Below, one piece after another: positions 6,108 through 9,240 of a stretch of 9,240 bases of DNA. The DNA lies in assembly GCA_035506295.1 (NCBI GenBank), contig DATJPR010000204.1, positions 1-9,240 of the forward strand. The letters are read 5' to 3'. Source of the stretch: DATJPR01 sp035506295. GTDB lineage: Bacteria > Bacteroidota > Ignavibacteria > UBA10030 > UBA6906. The first letter of the stretch is position 1, and each line of letters opens with the position of its first letter. The translations under genes were made by a program, and so were the position numbers. Below the pieces are notes generated by a model that searched no databases, had not been told where the DNA came from, and worked only from the letters and a program-made list of their open reading frames with translations.

Positions 6108-6220
6108 TACCATACTTGCGTCCGTGACCTTGCTTTTCGAGAGAAGAAAATCGTTCTTTCTGTTACGGACCAAGCGTCAGAACCCTGGCTGACCCCAGTT
6201 CTTCCAACCCACTACCTACT

Positions 6221-8473
6221 GTGACCATCCTCCACCGAGTCCTTCTCTTTACTGTGCTCCTGTTCGTGTCGCTTCTCGGAGCCAGAGGACAATCCGACCC
6301 TTCCACCCCACAGGCGCAGCCTGCGGCCGATATCCGGGGAATCGTGTCGGACAGCGCGAGCGGTGATCGTATCCCCGGAGTAAACCTCCAGATCAAGGGA
6401 ACGAAGAGGGGCGCCACGACCAACACCAACGGTTTCTATCTGATCACGAGCGTCGCGCCGGGCGACTATGATCTTGTCGTCAGTGCCGTGGGCTACGAGC
6501 GGAAAACGATCCACTTTGGACTCCACGGCGAAGAGCCCTTGACACTCAATGTGAAGCTCGGCGTCCGAGTGATCCAAACCGGGGAGATCGTCGTGCAATC
6601 CGCCGGCGTCGCTTCGCTGGCGGAAAAAAGCGCGAGCGTTCACGTTGTGACACCGTCGGAACTGCAGACGGTGCCCGCGGTGGCGCAGAACGATTTGCTC
6701 CGATCGATCCAGATGCTGCCGGGCATCACGTCCACATCCGACGTCAGCGCCAAATTCTTTGTCCGAGGAGGCGCGGGCGACCAGAACCTCATCCTGCTCG
6801 ACGGGATGAAGATCTACAATCCCTTTCATGCATTCGGTCTGTTTAGCATTCTCGACCCCGACCTCGTGAAGACCGCGGAAATCTACACGGGGGCCTTCCC
6901 TGCCGGGTACGGAGATCGACTGTCGTCCGTCGTGAATGTCACGACCAAAGAGGGAAACCTGTCGGGGATATCGGGAATCGCCAGCGTGAATTTTCTGTCC
7001 GGGAAGCTCGAGCTCGACGGACCATTTTCCGATGACAACAGCTGGCTGGTTAGCGGACGCTCATCGCTCTTCAGCGGAGGGATCAACAAACTCATCCCCA
7101 ACCCCGCACCGACGAGCTTCTACGACCTGTTCGCCAAGGGCACGGTCGGCACCTCCACCGGGCGCATCGGTGTACGGGCATACGTCAGCGGTGACGATGT
7201 CACGCCGGCAGATCCTGCCCAGCCCGATCATTCATGGCGGAACGCGGCGATGTCGGCCGTGCTCTCCGGTCTTGCCGACAATCGAACGTATTTTGATGCC
7301 GCGATCTCTTACTCCTACGCGAAGATCACGCGTGATCCAAAGCAGGCAGCATCGGTAACGCCTGCATCGTCGCTCCTCGACGAATTCGGCATCAAAGTGG
7401 AGATGACGTCGTTTTTGGACGACCAGAACAAGATGTTCGAAGGGTTCGAGATCAATTTCCCCTCGGTCGACGATTCCCTCTACACCAACGGCATCTTTCC
7501 CAATCAGTTCAAAGACAGCGAAATCGAATGGTTCACCTGGATCCGTTATCAGGGCGCCTGGGGGCCGATCGGCATCGACGCCGGCATACATGCCGACATT
7601 CTCCTGCTCCTGGATGGCGGGCCCGTCCGGCAGGGGCTCCAACCGCGGCTCACGCTGTCCTATGGACTCGGCGGCTCCTGGGTCGTCAAGGCTTCGTACG
7701 GCGTCTTCACGCAAAATCTGATCAGCATCAGCAACGAAGACGACTTGATTTCGCTTTTCGACGCGTGGATCCTTCTCCCGAGCGAGTTGCGCCCTGAGGA
7801 AGCACGTCACTACGTTCTCGGCGTCGAAGGCAATGTGTTCCCATCGCTCGCGCTGAGCCTTCAAAGTTATTTCAAAGCATACCCGTCTCTGACACTGTAC
7901 AATTCGACAAAGATCTACCCGGGCGAACCTGATTACATTAACGGGACCGGGGATGCCTATGGCGCCGAGGCTCTCACGCGCTTTAGTTCCCCGCTGGTCG
8001 ACATCTACGCGAGCTATACGTATTCCTATGTGACGGTCAGTGCCAACGACATCACCTACTATCCCCGTTACGACCGCCGGCACATGGTCAAAGCGATCAC
8101 GACATTTCACATGCTCCGGGGACTGGATCTCTCTCTGCGATGGGAGTACGGGAGCGGCTATCCCTTCACTCAGAATGCAGGGTACTATGATCGGCTCTCG
8201 CTCTCCGGCATCGGCACCGACCCGTTTCCGGAGGGCACGGGAACTCCGTCCAGAACGCTCGGCGACAAGAACACCGCGCGACTTCCGGCGTACCACCGCC
8301 TCGATCTCAGCCTGACCTACTCGGCATCGATCGGGGGAATCCGCGGTACGGCTGGAGTCAGCGTCATCAACATTTACGACCAGAAGAACATCCTGTATTA
8401 CGATCGCGCAACCGGAAAAACGGACTACATGATACCGTTCTTCCCTACTGCATCTTTGACGATAGAATTCTAA
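6221..8473 (+). CDS. TonB-dependent outer-membrane receptor with carboxypeptidase-regulatory-like domain
   Basis: 750 residues. The GTG at 6221 is chosen because it gives a complete signal peptide (LLFTVLLFVSLLGARG, cleavage probably before Q24). There is no Shine-Dalgarno, which is common in Bacteroidota. Residues about 37-113 are a carboxypeptidase-D regulatory-like beta-sandwich (IRGIVSDSASGDRIPGVNLQI...TNTNGFYLI). Residues about 135-242 are the plug, with FFVRGGAGDQNLILLDGMKIYNP split over 179-201 and GAFPAGYGDRLSSVVNVTTK (224-243). The remainder is strand-rich barrel ending in Phe (TIEF), as outer-membrane proteins do. I see no clear TonB box. The domain order is that of SusC-like and related receptors, but the barrel is shorter than SusC. 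The substrate is unknown. A DUF4249-type lipoprotein starts 3 bases after the stop, a pairing typical of the group. Confidence 0.95.
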   Translation: MTILHRVLLFTVLLFVSLLGARGQSDPSTPQAQPAADIRGIVSDSASGDRIPGVNLQIKGTKRGATTNTNGFYLITSVAPGDYDLVVSAVGYERKTIHFGLHGEEPLTLNVKLGVRVIQTGEIVVQSAGVASLAEKSASVHVVTPSELQTVPAVAQNDLLRSIQMLPGITSTSDVSAKFFVRGGAGDQNLILLDGMKIYNPFHAFGLFSILDPDLVKTAEIYTGAFPAGYGDRLSSVVNVTTKEGNLSGISGIASVNFLSGKLELDGPFSDDNSWLVSGRSSLFSGGINKLIPNPAPTSFYDLFAKGTVGTSTGRIGVRAYVSGDDVTPADPAQPDHSWRNAAMSAVLSGLADNRTYFDAAISYSYAKITRDPKQAASVTPASSLLDEFGIKVEMTSFLDDQNKMFEGFEINFPSVDDSLYTNGIFPNQFKDSEIEWFTWIRYQGAWGPIGIDAGIHADILLLLDGGPVRQGLQPRLTLSYGLGGSWVVKASYGVFTQNLISISNEDDLISLFDAWILLPSELRPEEARHYVLGVEGNVFPSLALSLQSYFKAYPSLTLYNSTKIYPGEPDYINGTGDAYGAEALTRFSSPLVDIYASYTYSYVTVSANDITYYPRYDRRHMVKAITTFHMLRGLDLSLRWEYGSGYPFTQNAGYYDRLSLSGIGTDPFPEGTGTPSRTLGDKNTARLPAYHRLDLSLTYSASIGGIRGTAGVSVINIYDQKNILYYDRATGKTDYMIPFFPTASLTIEF

Positions 8474-8476
8474 CCC

Positions 8477-9240
8477 ATGAAGAGAACACTCTCTCGCGCG
8501 CTGCTTGTCCTCTTCGCGATCGCCGCCGGATCGTGCAACCAACCGTTCGAGCCTGACGGGCCCGTGAGCAACAAGCTTGTGGTGTACAGCATCCTCGATA
8601 TGAATTCGGCGACCCAATATGTGCGGGTCGGCACGACGTATCAGACACCTCCCGGGCCGATCGTTCACGATGCAATGGTCGCCCTTTTCTACAACGGGAA
8701 CATCGTCTATTTCCGCGACACGACAATCTCTCGCATGGATACTTCGGGGGCGGCAACGACGATGGATGTTTTTGTTGCCCCGCAACTGGGGATCGTTCCC
8801 GGCACAACGTACTCGCTGATCGTGTCGACCCCGCAGGGATTGCACGTGTCTGCGTCCACCACGACGCTGATCCCGCCCGTTTTTTCCCTCACCAACCCGG
8901 TCGTGCTCGACAGCTTGACGGGGGATCCGTTCACCCTGAACGTCTTCTTCAAGAGCATATCCGGTGCGGCGGTGATGCATTTCTATGTGGACTTCTATGC
9001 CTTCGTCGATGGCGGGTGGGAGTTCCATCGAGCAGAGGTTCCGCTCTCGTCCTCATCTTCCGGCAACGGATCGACAACCAACGTCTATCCTACGCTGACA
9101 CTTGTTCAGACGATCGGATTCGCGATTTCGGCGACCCCAATCGTGTTTGATCCGGAACAATATACGCGCCTGCGGGCGGAGGTGATTAAGCAGTATCCAG
9201 AGGCACCGATACGATGGCTTCAAGCAGAATTTGTGCTCAC
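8477..9240 (+). CDS. DUF4249-like lipoprotein, partial (C-terminus off the right edge)
   Basis: 254 codons are visible and open to the edge. The N-terminus MKRTLSRALLVLFAIAAGSC is a lipoprotein signal with C20 as the lipidation site; the lipobox AGSC is relaxed, as often in Bacteroidota. The mature start, roughly 'LVVYSILDMNSATQYVRVG' then 'VHDAMVALFYNG', resembles DUF4249 proteins, which are strand-rich and commonly encoded just after TonB receptors. The start lies 3 bases after the receptor stop with no Shine-Dalgarno, so translation is probably coupled. By analogy it may be a surface-exposed or periplasmic partner of the receptor; its ligand is not known. Confidence 0.82.
   Translation, partial: MKRTLSRALLVLFAIAAGSCNQPFEPDGPVSNKLVVYSILDMNSATQYVRVGTTYQTPPGPIVHDAMVALFYNGNIVYFRDTTISRMDTSGAATTMDVFVAPQLGIVPGTTYSLIVSTPQGLHVSASTTTLIPPVFSLTNPVVLDSLTGDPFTLNVFFKSISGAAVMHFYVDFYAFVDGGWEFHRAEVPLSSSSSGNGSTTNVYPTLTLVQTIGFAISATPIVFDPEQYTRLRAEVIKQYPEAPIRWLQAEFVL

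Noticed and set aside
7232..9028. A 598-residue open frame on the minus strand opposite the TonB receptor and DUF4249 genes
   Set aside because: Its sequence is Arg/Asp/Val-rich with no recognisable domain, it crosses two well-supported genes, and it is explained by high GC and the codon bias of the opposite strand.

Overview
The window looks like a chromosomal stretch from a Bacteroidota/Chlorobi-type bacterium, with an Ignavibacteria-like lineage as my best guess. The evidence is a SusC-like TonB receptor with an N-terminal carboxypeptidase-regulatory domain, followed after 3 bases by a DUF4249-type lipoprotein. Moderately high GC (estimated by eye) and a mix of strong and absent Shine-Dalgarno sites fit this. 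I see no tRNA, rRNA, CRISPR, insertion sequence or phage gene. Coding density is high and every gap is under 200 bases.

Left part (1-1721, minus strand): a MerR-family regulator with a cysteine-rich 'two-CW' C-terminus lies 12 bases upstream of a multiheme cytochrome c of the octaheme tetrathionate reductase (OTR) family. The cytochrome runs off the left edge with seven CxxCH motifs visible. Divergent from this pair, on the plus strand, is a conserved protein of unknown role with a possible transglutaminase-like Cys/His pair (1908-2585). Its 3' end overlaps that of the next, convergent gene by 38 bases.

Middle part (2548-6024, minus strand): five genes in one direction. In transcription order they are a DoxX-family membrane protein, a lipoprotein with a CBM9/DOMON-like start and a Gly/Arg-rich insert, a YceI-family periplasmic protein, a Tat-exported Rieske [2Fe-2S] lipoprotein, and an alpha/beta-hydrolase lipoprotein of the proline-iminopeptidase type. 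The lipoprotein, yceI and Rieske genes are tightly packed (7 and 12 base gaps). A hairpin-rich gap separates the hydrolase, and a 104-base gap separates doxX. Two adjacent dyads lie upstream of doxX.

Right part (6221-9240, plus strand): the TonB-dependent receptor and the DUF4249-type lipoprotein, which runs off the right edge.

Nearly every product is predicted to be exported or membrane-bound, and three are redox-related (multiheme cytochrome, Rieske, DoxX). The window is best read as an envelope redox and uptake region. The most notable points are the MerR-two-CW/octaheme cytochrome pair and the lipoprotein-YceI-Rieske unit, whose electron partners and substrates I cannot determine from sequence.
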